Below, one piece after another: positions 7,536 to 17,029 of a DNA stretch of 64,000 nt. Every line of letters begins with the position of its first letter. Position 1 is the stretch's first letter. This stretch comes from an uncultured Lachnospiraceae bacterium (GTDB lineage Bacteria > Bacillota > Clostridia > Lachnospirales > Lachnospiraceae): the NCBI GenBank assembly GCA_910577785.1, contig CAJTNT010000008.1, forward strand, positions 1-64,000, written 5' to 3'. Position numbers and translations under genes: made by a program. The notes beneath the pieces were generated by a model. That model ran no database searches, was not told the DNA's origin, and was given only the letters and a program-made list of their open reading frames with translations.

Positions 7536-7952
7536 TCAGCCCCCTTCTTCTTCGTACTTTTCCAGCAGGCTCTTCAGCTCCCGGATCACGGCCTCCTTCT
7601 TCTTCGCCTTGGTTCCGCTCCCCAGCAGGGCGGAAATCATTGGGCGGCAGCCGCCCCCATCATCCTGGTAATAGCGGTCAAACTGCATGGCCACATAATC
7701 ATTGGCGGACAGGGCAGGGCGGAACACCCTCCCATAGGCCTTGCCCAGCCTCACAATGTCTGCTACCTCAATCGCGCCTTTCTTCTCCAGCCCTCGGAGG
7801 ATACTCTGGATGGAGGACGCAGGCCAGGTACGGTTAGGGATGCGCTCTGCAATCTCAGATGCGCTTAACGGCTCTTTGCTCTCCCACAGAACCTTCATCG
7901 ATGCTTCCTCCTTGGCAGATAAATAGAAAAAATCAGCCTTCTTTTTTTTCAA
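7536..7952 (-). CDS. BlaI/MecI-family transcriptional repressor
   Basis: This 138-residue protein has a winged-helix domain (LSAKEEASMKVLWESKEPLS, then AASSIQSILRGLEKKG-like helices) typical of BlaI/MecI/CopY repressors. The start is TTG at 7950-7952, fixed by AGGAGG (7961-7966) eight bases upstream. In the family the protein dimerises on its own promoter and is cleaved by the partner M56 peptidase, here the next gene (6068-7531). The residues after the winged helix include a Gly-rich turn (DDGGGCRP) and a Lys-rich stretch. A strong promoter lies at 8062-8091 with GTAGTA/TACTAC-like elements nearby that could be the operator. Confidence 0.85.
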   Translation of the reverse strand: MKKKKADFFYLSAKEEASMKVLWESKEPLSASEIAERIPNRTWPASSIQSILRGLEKKGAIEVADIVRLGKAYGRVFRPALSANDYVAMQFDRYYQDDGGGCRPMISALLGSGTKAKKKEAVIRELKSLLEKYEEEGG

Positions 7953-8061
7953 CTCTCTTACCTCCTCTTAGTGTAGTAGCGTATTTATATTTATGTGTAA
8001 TTATTCTATACTTTATAGTTATGCTAATGTGGCTATCAAAGTACGGAATCGTTATATGTTT

Positions 8062-8091
8062 ATTATAGTAGCTATCTCTGATTTATGTCAA
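8062..8091 (-). promoter_or_regulatory. Promoter of the BlaI-M56 operon
   Basis: On the minus strand a perfect TTGACA (8086-8091) and TATAAT (8062-8067) are 18 bases apart. TACTA-type half sites touch the -10 box and recur near the ribosome site (7970-7976), as would suit BlaI autorepression. The leader is ~100 nt. Confidence 0.7.
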
Positions 8092-8437
8092 TATCAAAAT
8101 TAGTATTTAAAAATAATTTGAAAATAAATTGACATAAATGCATAAATTATATATTATAATTCTAATAGATTTTATTATTTAAAATCTATTGCAGGAAACA
8201 GTAAATCTATTACCTGGAAATACCTTTCCGTTTTAGCAAAAATGCCTTCCGAAAGTGCAGATGCAAAAATGGAGGATTACTCACAGAAATAACATCTCAT
8301 TTGTAAATATGCACAATAGTTTTCAAAAAATAGTGCAAAAAAACAGACTTTAGAATACAATAAATTGGGATTTTTATATGCAAATTGCACAAAAGACCAA
8401 AAAGAGTAAAAATGAAACGGGGAAAGGAATGGTAGTT
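8092..8437 (+). promoter_or_regulatory. AT-rich leader upstream of the glucosyltransferase gene
   Basis: This ~345-base region between divergent genes is very AT-rich. It holds TTGACA at 8129-8134 with TATAAT at 8155-8160 (20-base spacer, longer than ideal) and an inverted repeat AATAGATTTT (8164-8173) / AAAATCTATT (8181-8190). The ~240 bases from there to the chosen start show no gene, so the transcript would have a long leader. I cannot assign a riboswitch class. Confidence 0.4.
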
Positions 8438-10144
8438 ATGATGCAGAATGTGATAGGGAGGGTATCAGCGAAAGCAACAAGAAAAGCAGCTGCGATAGCA
8501 ACAGGAAAAGCAGCTGCGATAGCAACAGGAAAGGCAACAGCAAAAACGACAGGTAAAGCAGCTGCGATAACAACAGGAAAGGCAATAGCAAAAACGACAG
8601 GTAAAGCAACAGGTAAGACGGCTGCGATAATGACAGAAAATGCAGCTGCGATAGCGGCAGGATTTTGGAAAAAACGAAAGGAACTTGCCAGGCAATATAA
8701 ATTTATGGTTAAGCCCTGCCTGCTATTGGCGGCAATTTATACCCTGGCAATCAGCGCCCTGCTGCGCGCCAATTACAATTACCGGGATGACCTCAAGAGG
8801 GTAATTTCCGGAAGGAAGGGATGGGAGGATTATGGCAGGTATCTTTCTAATTTCTTATCATCGGTCATCCATGCGGACAGTTACCTGACAGACATCTCTC
8901 CGCTTCCCCAGCTAATTGCTGTCCTGTTTCTCGCGATGTCTGGAATTATCCTATGGCATTCCCTTTCAAAGAAACGGAAAATCTCTGTCTGGGATTTGGC
9001 AGCGCTTGTCCCCTTGGGCGTTTCCCCCTATTTTTTGGCATGTATTTCCTATAAATATGATTCTCCTTATATGGCGTTATCCATTTTCATGTCTGTCCTG
9101 CCCATTTTATTTATAGAGCGCGGGACGCTAACATATCTGTGTGCCGTAACCCTTGGCACTTTCCTGATGTGCGCTACATACCAGGCATCCAGCGGAATAT
9201 TTCCCATGCTGGTTCTTTTGCTCTGTATGAGGCTCTGGAACCAAGGGGAAGATATGCGGGCGATCCGAAAGCTTGCTGTAACTTCTGCGGTTGGATATCT
9301 TGCTGGCCTGATGATATTTAAGCTATTTTTAATGCCTCCTTCCAACAGGAAGTACGTAGTAACCTCACTCCCGCCATGGGAAAGACTAATCCCGGAAACG
9401 GCCACACACCTGGCAAAATATTTTTCGCTTATCTGGGAGGGCTTTAAACAAGAATGGCTGATCTTAATCCTATGTATGGCAGCTGCGGTGAGCGTTGTAA
9501 TAATCCGTGATTCGAAAAGGAATAAATTTGCGGCGGCCTTCCTGTCTGTCATTACCCTGTCGGCCATGTTACTGCTTTCCTTTGGGGTATATCCTGTTTT
9601 ATCAAAGCCATTATTTTATGCAAGGGCAATGTATGGATTTGGCGTATTTATCTCCTTGCTCGGGGTCTGCATTTCCACAAGCGATAAAATGTATTGTGGG
9701 AAATTGGCGTGCCTCGCGCTGGGCTGGTGCTTTTTTGTATTTTCTTTTACCTATGGCAACGCACTGCAGATCCAGGAAGATTATGCAAAATTCCGGGTGG
9801 AGGAGGTGCTGGACGACTTGAAGGATATGGATATCATGACGCCAGAAAATAGCCATGAGAAAATCAGCATACAGTTTTCCGGCGCCATAGGATATGCCCC
9901 GGCAATCAAGCATATGCCGAAGGATTCGAAAATAATGGAACAGCTGATGCCCCCGCCAATCAGTAAGTTCCGCTACAATGAGCTGTATCAATTTTTCTAT
10001 TATTACAAGTTAAAACATATACGCAGGAACCTTCCCCAGGATTCTGGCGTGGATTTCAAAACTTACCATCTTCCCGTGCTGAAAGACACAATATTCCATA
10101 CCATCCGCGGCAAAGATGGCTGCATATTGATTGAACTGAAGTAA
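8438..10144 (+). CDS. GtrII-like polytopic glucosyltransferase
   Basis: This protein of about 568 residues has ten or more membrane helices and matches the 'glucosyltransferase domain' (GtrII) type of membrane enzymes that move sugar from a lipid carrier onto surface polymers. The signature-like region LRANYNYRDDLKRV follows the first membrane helix, as in the family. The following GT2 (10187-11128) would make the lipid-linked sugar. The start is uncertain. ATG at 8378 opens the same frame without a ribosome site, while GGAAAGGA (8421-8428) is well placed for ATG at 8438. The first ~75 residues are an unusual Ala/Thr/Lys repeat (ATGKAAAI type) encoded by 24-base tandem repeats, with no counterpart in the family that I know of. 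Confidence 0.75.
   Translation: MMQNVIGRVSAKATRKAAAIATGKAAAIATGKATAKTTGKAAAITTGKAIAKTTGKATGKTAAIMTENAAAIAAGFWKKRKELARQYKFMVKPCLLLAAIYTLAISALLRANYNYRDDLKRVISGRKGWEDYGRYLSNFLSSVIHADSYLTDISPLPQLIAVLFLAMSGIILWHSLSKKRKISVWDLAALVPLGVSPYFLACISYKYDSPYMALSIFMSVLPILFIERGTLTYLCAVTLGTFLMCATYQASSGIFPMLVLLLCMRLWNQGEDMRAIRKLAVTSAVGYLAGLMIFKLFLMPPSNRKYVVTSLPPWERLIPETATHLAKYFSLIWEGFKQEWLILILCMAAAVSVVIIRDSKRNKFAAAFLSVITLSAMLLLSFGVYPVLSKPLFYARAMYGFGVFISLLGVCISTSDKMYCGKLACLALGWCFFVFSFTYGNALQIQEDYAKFRVEEVLDDLKDMDIMTPENSHEKISIQFSGAIGYAPAIKHMPKDSKIMEQLMPPPISKFRYNELYQFFYYYKLKHIRRNLPQDSGVDFKTYHLPVLKDTIFHTIRGKDGCILIELK
8467..8665 (+). repeat. Tandem 24-base repeats inside the glucosyltransferase gene
   Basis: Imperfect units of the type GCAACAGGAAAAGCAGCTGC plus GATA are repeated about eight times, sometimes shortened to 18 bases. 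They encode ATGKAAAI-like octapeptides. All changes keep the frame. Such arrays can change copy number by slippage. Confidence 0.8.
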
Positions 10145-10186
10145 CCCGTTATTTACTGGATGATGTGCTAGCTGGAGGATTTATCT

Positions 10187-11128
10187 ATGATATCGCTGAT
10201 TATACCTTGTTACAACGAACAGGAATCCCTGCCGATTTTTTACAGGGAAGTAACCTCTGTCGCACGGCGCATGGAATCGGAGTATGAACTATTATTTGTG
10301 GATGACGGCTCCAAAGACCGGACGCTTCCTATTTTGAAGGAGCTGGCAGCACAGGATGAACATGTAACGTATTTTTCTTTCTCCAGAAACTTTGGCAAGG
10401 AAGCAGCCATGTATGCTGGTTTCTGCAATGCCAAAGGGGATTATATTGCTGTCATGGATGCGGACATGCAGGATCCGCCTTCCCTATTGCCGCAGATGAC
10501 AGCAATCCTTGAGAGCGGGGAATATGACAGCGTGGCCACCAGGCGTACCAGCCGCACGGGAGAGCCGCCCATCCGAAGCTGGTTTGCAAAGAGGTTTTAC
10601 CGGCTGGTTAACAGAATTTCAGATGCAGATATTGTGGACGGGGCAAGGGATTTCCGGCTGATGCGGCGGGAGATGGCAGAGGCTATCGTATCTATGGGCG
10701 AATACAATCGGTTTTCTAAGGGGATTTTTGGCTGGATTGGATTCCGAACGTATTGGATGCCCTATGACAATATAGAGCGTGCCGCTGGGGAGACAAAATG
10801 GAATTTTTGGAAGCTTTTTAAATATGCCATAGATGGGATTATCAGCTTTTCCCAGGCGCCCTTAAGCATAGCCTCCTGGTTTGGGATGGTGATGACGCTC
10901 CTGTCTTTTCTCTTCCTGTTTCTCATTGTAATCCGTAAGGCAGTATTTGGGGATCCGGTTGCCGGCTGGGCTTCCACCATCTGCGTCATTGTTTTTATTG
11001 GCGGGATCCAGCTGTTCTGCCTGGGTATTATTGGGCAGTATATTGCAAAGGCCTATTTAGAGACCAAAAAGCGCCCTCATTTCATTATTTCGGAAACAAA
11101 TGGGGAGGATGTCAGAAAAATAATTTAA
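10187..11128 (+). CDS. GtrB/DPM-type glycosyltransferase family 2
   Basis: This 313-residue protein has a cytosolic GT-A domain with ISLIIPCYNEQESL at the N-terminus, FVDDGSKDRT (~44-53), the metal-binding DADMQDPP (~92-99) and an RDFRLMRRE acceptor region. Two C-terminal membrane helices follow (ASWFGMVMTLLSFLFLFLIV and the CVIVFIGGIQLFCLGIIGQY region). This is the structure of enzymes that put glucose or a related sugar on undecaprenyl phosphate. GGAGG precedes the ATG. It lies 42 bases after the GtrII-like gene, so the two form a gtr-like pair; no GtrA flippase gene is visible nearby. Confidence 0.88.
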   Translation: MISLIIPCYNEQESLPIFYREVTSVARRMESEYELLFVDDGSKDRTLPILKELAAQDEHVTYFSFSRNFGKEAAMYAGFCNAKGDYIAVMDADMQDPPSLLPQMTAILESGEYDSVATRRTSRTGEPPIRSWFAKRFYRLVNRISDADIVDGARDFRLMRREMAEAIVSMGEYNRFSKGIFGWIGFRTYWMPYDNIERAAGETKWNFWKLFKYAIDGIISFSQAPLSIASWFGMVMTLLSFLFLFLIVIRKAVFGDPVAGWASTICVIVFIGGIQLFCLGIIGQYIAKAYLETKKRPHFIISETNGEDVRKII

Positions 11129-11169
11129 CAGGAAGCCTTTTTCGCAGATGTGCAATATAATGCCGATGC

Positions 11170-12786
11170 CTATACTACAACTTCCAAAATGCTCTTTCCC
11201 CTGCAGGCTGCTTCCCGTATCCCTGTTTTTCCTCTGTTCCTCGCGAAGCTGAAGCTGAGCAGATAGCCTCTTTGCAGATGATACTGTTCCAAATATCCTG
11301 CCAGCTGTTCTTCCCCCTCTGCATGGTATTTTGCCCCGCGCCAGATTTTCAGTTCCACAATATACTGCCTGCCCCGGTAATCAATGACAACGTCTGTCCT
11401 CGTTTTATCCCTTGTCTCTGCCTCCACATAGAAATTACCCGAACCATTGATAATCGGCTTTAAATAGAGCAAAAATATTTTCCTCCCATATTCCTCCAGG
11501 AACTTCCCATCTTCCTTTTGGTACAAAGCAGTATAATATTCATAAAACTTCCGCATTACCAAATCCATATCCAGGTTACCGTGCCGTATAAACTGGTTTC
11601 TATCCGGAATATCCTCGCTTAGAGGCTTTTCCTCAAACAATTCCTCTGATAGGAAATAACTATACAGCTGCATCTCAAAAATACGGTTTGACACAGCCGC
11701 TACCCCATTCTTATCCCGGATAAATCCCAGCATCTTGCCAATATTCATCCACTCACTGTACTCATGGTAGGGATATTCGACCCCACGGAACAGGATATTC
11801 TGCAGCATCCGGCCTAATTGGGGATGTTCCGCAACCTGTTTGACCATATCATCATAAAGCGTATTGGGCCCACGCACCACGGCCTTTACTGCTTCCTGGA
11901 GGCTTTCCCTTGTCCAGGCAGGCTCCCCTTCTTTCACTGCTAGCTGTAGGCCTTCCTCCTTCCATGCAGAAGCCCCCTTCCCTTCATCCATACATTTGCA
12001 TAAGAAAGACACCAGGAATGGATATCCTGATGTATAAGCAAAAATCTGCCCTGCCATATCTGCAATATCCATGCCCGTATGTCTGTCTTGCTCATAGGTG
12101 CAGAGCATCTTCTCAATATCCCAAACAGAAAAACTCATATCCACCTGAAATTCCGCCGCAATATTCCAGGGGCTGTTATAATGCGCTTCCTTCCCGGGCC
12201 GCAGCTTCATCCGCAAGTTCTTGACATCATAAACCCCCGCTAAAATCACGCTTTTAAACGTATCATCCCTCCCCACGCTTCGCCGCAAATATTTTTCCCG
12301 CAGCAGCCCCAAAAAATTCAGGAAAACCTGGTTATCTGCCGCCTTGTCCACCTCGTCTACCATAAGGATAACTTCTTTCTCGCTCATTTGGCAGAACCTG
12401 GTAATTTTCTCTCCCAAAGCATCCAGCGGAAGCTCCTTAGGTATCGGCTGCCGCCAGAACTCCATCAAGGCATCCGATACGCCCTCATTTGCCGCTAATG
12501 CCCTAGCTGCCTTATTCACAATTCCCTGCGCCAGCGTATAGACAGACGCAAAACAGTCCTCTGCCCCTTCAAAGCTAATATCCAGCACCAGATACTCTCC
12601 CTTCAAGCGGTTATAAAGTAACTCCAAAGTGGTAGACTTTCCATACTGCCTGGCGCGGTTTATAGTGAAATATTCGCCGTTTACAATATAATCAGCCACG
12701 ATTTCTTCAATTTTATCCCCAGTATCCACCATATAATGCAGCCCTGGAACGCAAATCCCTGTAATATTAAATTTTTTCTGCTTCAC
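11170..12786 (-). CDS. Second AAA-like ATPase with PD-(D/E)XK-like C-terminus
   Basis: This 538-residue protein has an altered P-loop, FTINRARQYGKSTTLELL (~35-52), and a Walker B reading VILMVDEVDKA. A C-terminal nuclease-like core reads TDVVIDYRGRQYIVELKIW (an Asp on one strand, then E-x-K) followed by EQLAGYL. The build is that of 2231-3931, but the sequences are clearly different subfamilies. The start is GTG at 12784-12786, chosen because GGAGG lies 7 bases upstream; the ORF extends further without signals. It is convergent with the GT2 gene. I infer no specific function; related proteins are often called 'AAA-like domain' or 'ATP-binding' proteins. Confidence 0.75.
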   Translation of the reverse strand: MKQKKFNITGICVPGLHYMVDTGDKIEEIVADYIVNGEYFTINRARQYGKSTTLELLYNRLKGEYLVLDISFEGAEDCFASVYTLAQGIVNKAARALAANEGVSDALMEFWRQPIPKELPLDALGEKITRFCQMSEKEVILMVDEVDKAADNQVFLNFLGLLREKYLRRSVGRDDTFKSVILAGVYDVKNLRMKLRPGKEAHYNSPWNIAAEFQVDMSFSVWDIEKMLCTYEQDRHTGMDIADMAGQIFAYTSGYPFLVSFLCKCMDEGKGASAWKEEGLQLAVKEGEPAWTRESLQEAVKAVVRGPNTLYDDMVKQVAEHPQLGRMLQNILFRGVEYPYHEYSEWMNIGKMLGFIRDKNGVAAVSNRIFEMQLYSYFLSEELFEEKPLSEDIPDRNQFIRHGNLDMDLVMRKFYEYYTALYQKEDGKFLEEYGRKIFLLYLKPIINGSGNFYVEAETRDKTRTDVVIDYRGRQYIVELKIWRGAKYHAEGEEQLAGYLEQYHLQRGYLLSFSFARNRGKTGIREAACRGKSILEVVV

Positions 12787-12822
12787 CCACTGCCCTCCTC
12801 TGAATTTGGGTAGGAAAACAAC

Positions 12823-12855
12823 GCCCCAGAATCTTCCTGCTTCAGATTCCGGGGC
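12823..12855 (-). terminator. Probable terminator of the rpoB-rpoC operon
   Basis: Read leftward, GCCCCGGAATC (12855-12845) pairs with GATTCTGGGGC (12833-12823) and is followed by GTTGTTTTCC. It is 280 bases past the rpoC stop, with a dispersed repeat between, and lies upstream of the start of the gene at 11170-12786. Confidence 0.6.
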
Positions 12856-12873
12856 GCTGCTAGTATAACCCAC

Positions 12874-13135
12874 ACTAATTAACCATACCTTTCGCTGGCC
12901 TAAATTTTCATCCGCTGCGTTGGTCTACGCTCCGTTTCGATCTGCAGGATATCTGTTTATCTGCAAGGCAAATTTTCAACGGGATAGCCGTACACAGAAC
13001 AAAGGCCTTCCGATATTATAAACAAATGTATCGGCTTTCAACCCATAGCGGAGGAAACGGGAGCGCGTTTCCGTTGCAGCCTCCCCGCTTCCGCAGCGAT
13101 CGTCATGCCATTCCCTCATATAAACTACCATTCAT
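12874..13135. repeat. Intergenic region with dispersed repeat (family A, copy 1)
   Basis: No gene is visible. The segment 13047-13100 (GAGGAAACGGGAGCGCGTTT and following, ending CCGCAGCGA) recurs at 62289-62360 in the same orientation and at 49987-50058 inverted. It can fold on itself through GGAGGAAACGG and CCGTTGCAGCCTCC. It lies in the rpoC 3' untranslated region. Confidence 0.6.
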
Positions 13136-16100
13136 TTATGATTCCGCATTTACTGGCAAAACTCCGTCCTCTTCTGCCATGCCATAATCGGTGTCTTCTT
13201 CGTCATAACCAGACGCTTCCTCTGCGATATCATAATCGGAGCCTTCCCCATCATAATCGGATGCTTCATCGGCCATATCGTAATCTAAGCCTTCTTCGTC
13301 AGCTTCGTCATAATCCAGATCCTCGTCATAATCAGCCTCATCATAATCCAGATCCTCGTCTTCATCCGCTTCGTTAAAATCCAGCTCTTTCTCGCCTTCC
13401 TCAGACATGTTGTAGCTGAAATCCATCATATCCTCTTCAAAATAGATTTCCTCTGTCTCATCCACATCCGTAGAGAGCTTAATGTCACGGTAACGCTTCA
13501 TGCCGGTCCCTGCCGGAATCAGCTTGCCGATAATTACATTTTCTTTAAGCCCAATCAGCGGGTCAACCTTGCCCTTGATGGCTGCTTCTGTCAGCACCTT
13601 GGTCGTCTCCTGGAAGGAGGCTGCCGAAAGGAAGGAATTGGTAGCCAGGGACGCTTTGGTAATCCCCAGCATCACCTGTTTGCCTTCTGCCGGCTCCAGC
13701 CCCTCCTGCTCCAGGCGCTCATTGGTATCCTCATACTCCAGGATATCCACCAATGTCCCTGGCAGGAACTCGGAATCTCCATTGTTCTCAATGCGGATCT
13801 TCTTCAGCATCTGGCGCACAATCACTTCGATATGCTTGTCGTTGATATCCACACCCTGGAGGCGGTATACGCGCTGCACCTCCTGGATCATATAATCCTG
13901 CACGGCGCGGACGCCTTTTATCTTCAGGATATCGTGAGGGTTGACGCTTCCTTCGGTCAGCTCATCGCCTGCCTCCAGCATGGCGCCGTCGGCAATCTTA
14001 ATCCGTGAGCCATAGGGGATCAGGTATGCCTTCATCTCACCGGTTTCATCGTTGGTGACGATCACCTCACGCTTCTTCTTCGTGTCTTTAATCGTAGCCC
14101 TACCAGCAAATTCGGTAATAATGGCAAGACCCTTTGGCTTACGCGCCTCAAACAGCTCCTCTACACGGGGAAGACCTTGGGTAATGTCATTGCCGGCCAC
14201 GCCGCCGGTATGGAAGGTACGCATCGTCAGCTGCGTCCCCGGCTCACCAATGGACTGCGCGGCAATAATGCCAACCGATTCTCCAACCTGTACCGCCTGG
14301 CCCGTGGCCATATTGGCGCCGTAGCACTTGGCGCAGATGCCATTGTGGGAACGGCAGGTAAGGACAGTTCGGATTTTCACCCGATCCAAAGGCTTGCCCT
14401 TGTGGTCAACGCCCTTGCTCATGACAACTGCCGCCCGCCTGGGGGTAATGATATGGTTGGCCCGAACCAGCACATTGCCTTCGGCGTCACAGATGTCCTC
14501 GCAGGCAAAACGCCCGGTAATCCGCTCCTGCAGGCTCTCAATCTCTTCCTTGCCTTCTACAAAGGCCTTCACATACATGCCCGGCGCTTCCTTGCCTTCA
14601 CAGCAGTCAATGTCGCGGATAATCAGCTCCTGGGACACATCCACCAGACGCCTTGTCAGGTAACCGGAGTCCGCCGTACGTAAAGCCGTGTCAGAAAGCC
14701 CTTTCCGTGCGCCATGGGCGGACATAAAGTACTCCAATACGTCCAGGCCTTCACGGAAATTTGATTTAATCGGCAACTCAATCGTACGCCCGGTTGTATC
14801 TGCCATCAGCCCGCGCATCCCTGCCAGCTGCTTAATCTGCTTGTCAGAACCACGTGCGCCGGAATCCGCCATCATATAGATATTGTTGTAATGGTCTAAG
14901 CCGCCCAGCAGCTCCTTGGTCAGGATATCATCTGTCTGCTTCCAGGTCTCTACCACTTCCTTGTAACGCTCTTCCTCGGTAATCAGGCCGCGCTTGTAGT
15001 TCTTGGTAATCTTATCCACCGTATCCTGCGCCTGCTTGATCATCTCTGGCTTCTTGGCCGGCACAGTCATGTCAGAAATGGACACTGTCATTGCCGCCCG
15101 GGTGGAATACTTATAGCCCATGGCCTTGATGTCATCCAGCACTTCAGCCGTCTTGGTCGCCCCATGGATATTGATTACCTTCTCCAGGATCTGCTTGAGG
15201 CCTTTCTTGCCCACATGGAAATCAATTTCAAGCTTCAGGTAATTGTCCGGGTTGCCCCTGTCCACAAACCCCAGATCCTGCGGCAGGATTTCATTGAAAA
15301 TAAAGCGCCCGAGCGTAGACTCCACATTTCCGCTGATTACGCCGCCGTCCGGCATCTCCTTGGTCACACGGACGGTAATCCGCGAATGGAGGGTCAGCGC
15401 ATCATTTTCATAGGCCAGGATGGCCTCATTTACATTCTTAAAAATCTTCCCTTCGCCCAATGCGCCTGGCCGTTCCTGGGTCAGGTAGTAAATGCCCAGC
15501 ACCATATCCTGGGAAGGCACTGCCACCGGCCCGCCGTCAGAAGGCTTCAGCAGGTTATTGGGGGAGAGCAGCAGGAAACGGCACTCAGACTGTGCTTCCA
15601 CAGACAACGGCAGATGCACTGCCATCTGGTCGCCGTCAAAATCTGCATTGAAGGCCGTACATACCAGGGGATGCAGCTTAATGGCCTTGCCTTCTACCAG
15701 AATCGGCTCAAAGGCCTGGATCCCTAGCCTGTGCAGCGTAGGCGCACGGTTCAGCATCACCGGATGCTCCTTGATGACCTCCTCCAGTACGTCCCAGACC
15801 TCGGACTGTAAGCGCTCCACCATCTTCTTGGCGCTCTTGATATTGTGCGCCTTGCCGTTGTACACCAGCTCCTTCATCACAAAGGGCTTGAACAGCTCAA
15901 TCGCCATCTCCTTCGGCAGGCCGCACTGGTAAATCTTCAGCTCCGGCCCCACCACGATAACGGAACGGCCGGAATAATCCACACGTTTGCCCAGCAGGTT
16001 CTGGCGGAAACGTCCAGATTTGCCCTTCAGCATATCGGAAAGGGATTTGAGCGCACGGTTGCCAGGCCCGGTCACCGGGCGGCCCCTGCGGCCATTGTCA

Positions 16101-17011
16101 ATCAGCGCGTCTACGGCTTCCTGCAGCATACGCTTCTCATTGCGGACAATAATATCCGGCGCACCCAGCTCCAGCAGCCTGCGCAGGCGGTTGTTGCGGT
16201 TGATAATCCTGCGGTAAAGGTCGTTAAGATCGGAAGTTGCGAAACGCCCGCCGTCCAGCTGCACCATGGGGCGCAAATCTGGCGGAATCACTGGGATGAC
16301 GTCCATAATCATCCATTCCGGGCGGTTGCCAGAACCGCGGAAGGCCTCCACTACCTCCAGGCGCTTAATAATCCTTGCGCGCTTTTGGCCGGTGGCGTCC
16401 CGAAGCCCTGCCTTTAACTCTACGGAATCCTTCTCCAAATCAATGGCCTCTAACAGTTCCTTGATGGACTCCGCACCCATGCCAACGCGGAAACTGTCGC
16501 CATATTCTTTCCTCGCGTCCTGATACTCAGCCTCAGAGAGGATCTGCTTGTACTGAAGGCCGCTGTCTCCCTTATCCAGCACGATATAAGAAGCAAAATA
16601 CAGTACTTTTTCCAATGTCCTTGGAGATAAGTCAAGGATCAGCCCCATACGGCTAGGGATTCCCTTGAAATACCAGATATGGGAAACGGGAGCCGCCAGC
16701 TCGATATGCCCCATCCGCTCCCTGCGGACGCTCGCCTTCGTGATTTCCACGCCACAGCGATCACAGACTACGCCTTTATAGCGGATTTTTTTGTATTTTC
16801 CGCAGTGGCATTCCCAGTCCTTGCTTGGCCCGAAAATTTTCTCACAGAACAGCCCATCTTTCTCCGGCTTCAGCGTCCTGTAATTAATCGTCTCCGGCTT
16901 CTTCACCTCGCCCCTGGACCATTCCCTGATTTTCTCAGGAGACGCCAGCCCAATCTTGATGGCGTCAAACGTAATCGGCTGGTACTTCTCTTTATTCATA
17001 GCCTCCGGCAT
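13136..17011 (-). CDS. rpoC: RNA polymerase beta' subunit
   Basis: This 1291-residue protein is the clamp-bearing large subunit of RNA polymerase. The N-terminal zinc ribbon is [20 protein letters not shown], the catalytic loop is [12 protein letters not shown] (~450), and the bridge/trigger region includes [19 protein letters not shown]. The conserved body ends at KRYRDIKLS. An extra ~110-residue acidic tail follows, made of DYDEAD-like repeats ([22 protein letters not shown]), encoded by short tandem DNA repeats at about 13180-13380. The start is the ATG giving [10 protein letters not shown], with AAGGGAG eight bases upstream; an in-frame GTG lies 9 bases earlier. It follows rpoB by 18 bases and is surely co-transcribed. 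Confidence 0.98.
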   Translation of the reverse strand: MPEAMNKEKYQPITFDAIKIGLASPEKIREWSRGEVKKPETINYRTLKPEKDGLFCEKIFGPSKDWECHCGKYKKIRYKGVVCDRCGVEITKASVRRERMGHIELAAPVSHIWYFKGIPSRMGLILDLSPRTLEKVLYFASYIVLDKGDSGLQYKQILSEAEYQDARKEYGDSFRVGMGAESIKELLEAIDLEKDSVELKAGLRDATGQKRARIIKRLEVVEAFRGSGNRPEWMIMDVIPVIPPDLRPMVQLDGGRFATSDLNDLYRRIINRNNRLRRLLELGAPDIIVRNEKRMLQEAVDALIDNGRRGRPVTGPGNRALKSLSDMLKGKSGRFRQNLLGKRVDYSGRSVIVVGPELKIYQCGLPKEMAIELFKPFVMKELVYNGKAHNIKSAKKMVERLQSEVWDVLEEVIKEHPVMLNRAPTLHRLGIQAFEPILVEGKAIKLHPLVCTAFNADFDGDQMAVHLPLSVEAQSECRFLLLSPNNLLKPSDGGPVAVPSQDMVLGIYYLTQERPGALGEGKIFKNVNEAILAYENDALTLHSRITVRVTKEMPDGGVISGNVESTLGRFIFNEILPQDLGFVDRGNPDNYLKLEIDFHVGKKGLKQILEKVINIHGATKTAEVLDDIKAMGYKYSTRAAMTVSISDMTVPAKKPEMIKQAQDTVDKITKNYKRGLITEEERYKEVVETWKQTDDILTKELLGGLDHYNNIYMMADSGARGSDKQIKQLAGMRGLMADTTGRTIELPIKSNFREGLDVLEYFMSAHGARKGLSDTALRTADSGYLTRRLVDVSQELIIRDIDCCEGKEAPGMYVKAFVEGKEEIESLQERITGRFACEDICDAEGNVLVRANHIITPRRAAVVMSKGVDHKGKPLDRVKIRTVLTCRSHNGICAKCYGANMATGQAVQVGESVGIIAAQSIGEPGTQLTMRTFHTGGVAGNDITQGLPRVEELFEARKPKGLAIITEFAGRATIKDTKKKREVIVTNDETGEMKAYLIPYGSRIKIADGAMLEAGDELTEGSVNPHDILKIKGVRAVQDYMIQEVQRVYRLQGVDINDKHIEVIVRQMLKKIRIENNGDSEFLPGTLVDILEYEDTNERLEQEGLEPAEGKQVMLGITKASLATNSFLSAASFQETTKVLTEAAIKGKVDPLIGLKENVIIGKLIPAGTGMKRYRDIKLSTDVDETEEIYFEEDMMDFSYNMSEEGEKELDFNEADEDEDLDYDEADYDEDLDYDEADEEGLDYDMADEASDYDGEGSDYDIAEEASGYDEEDTDYGMAEEDGVLPVNAES

Positions 17012-17029
17012 GTATGTCACTCCCTTCCG

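Noticed and set aside
6068-7952. Beta-lactam resistance operon
   Set aside because: BlaI and an M56 protein are present, but the penicillin-binding sensor domain and any beta-lactamase gene are absent.
13180-13380. Short regular repeats resembling a CRISPR array
   Set aside because: They are in-frame coding repeats of the RpoC acidic tail with no unique spacers. The arrays at 8467, 25205 and 50376 are rejected for the same reason.
15164-15727. Long open frame antisense to rpoC (and others across 13.1-20.9 kb)
   Set aside because: The opposite strand of a GC-rich conserved gene commonly stays open. These frames have Arg/Pro/Ser-rich translations and no ribosome sites.
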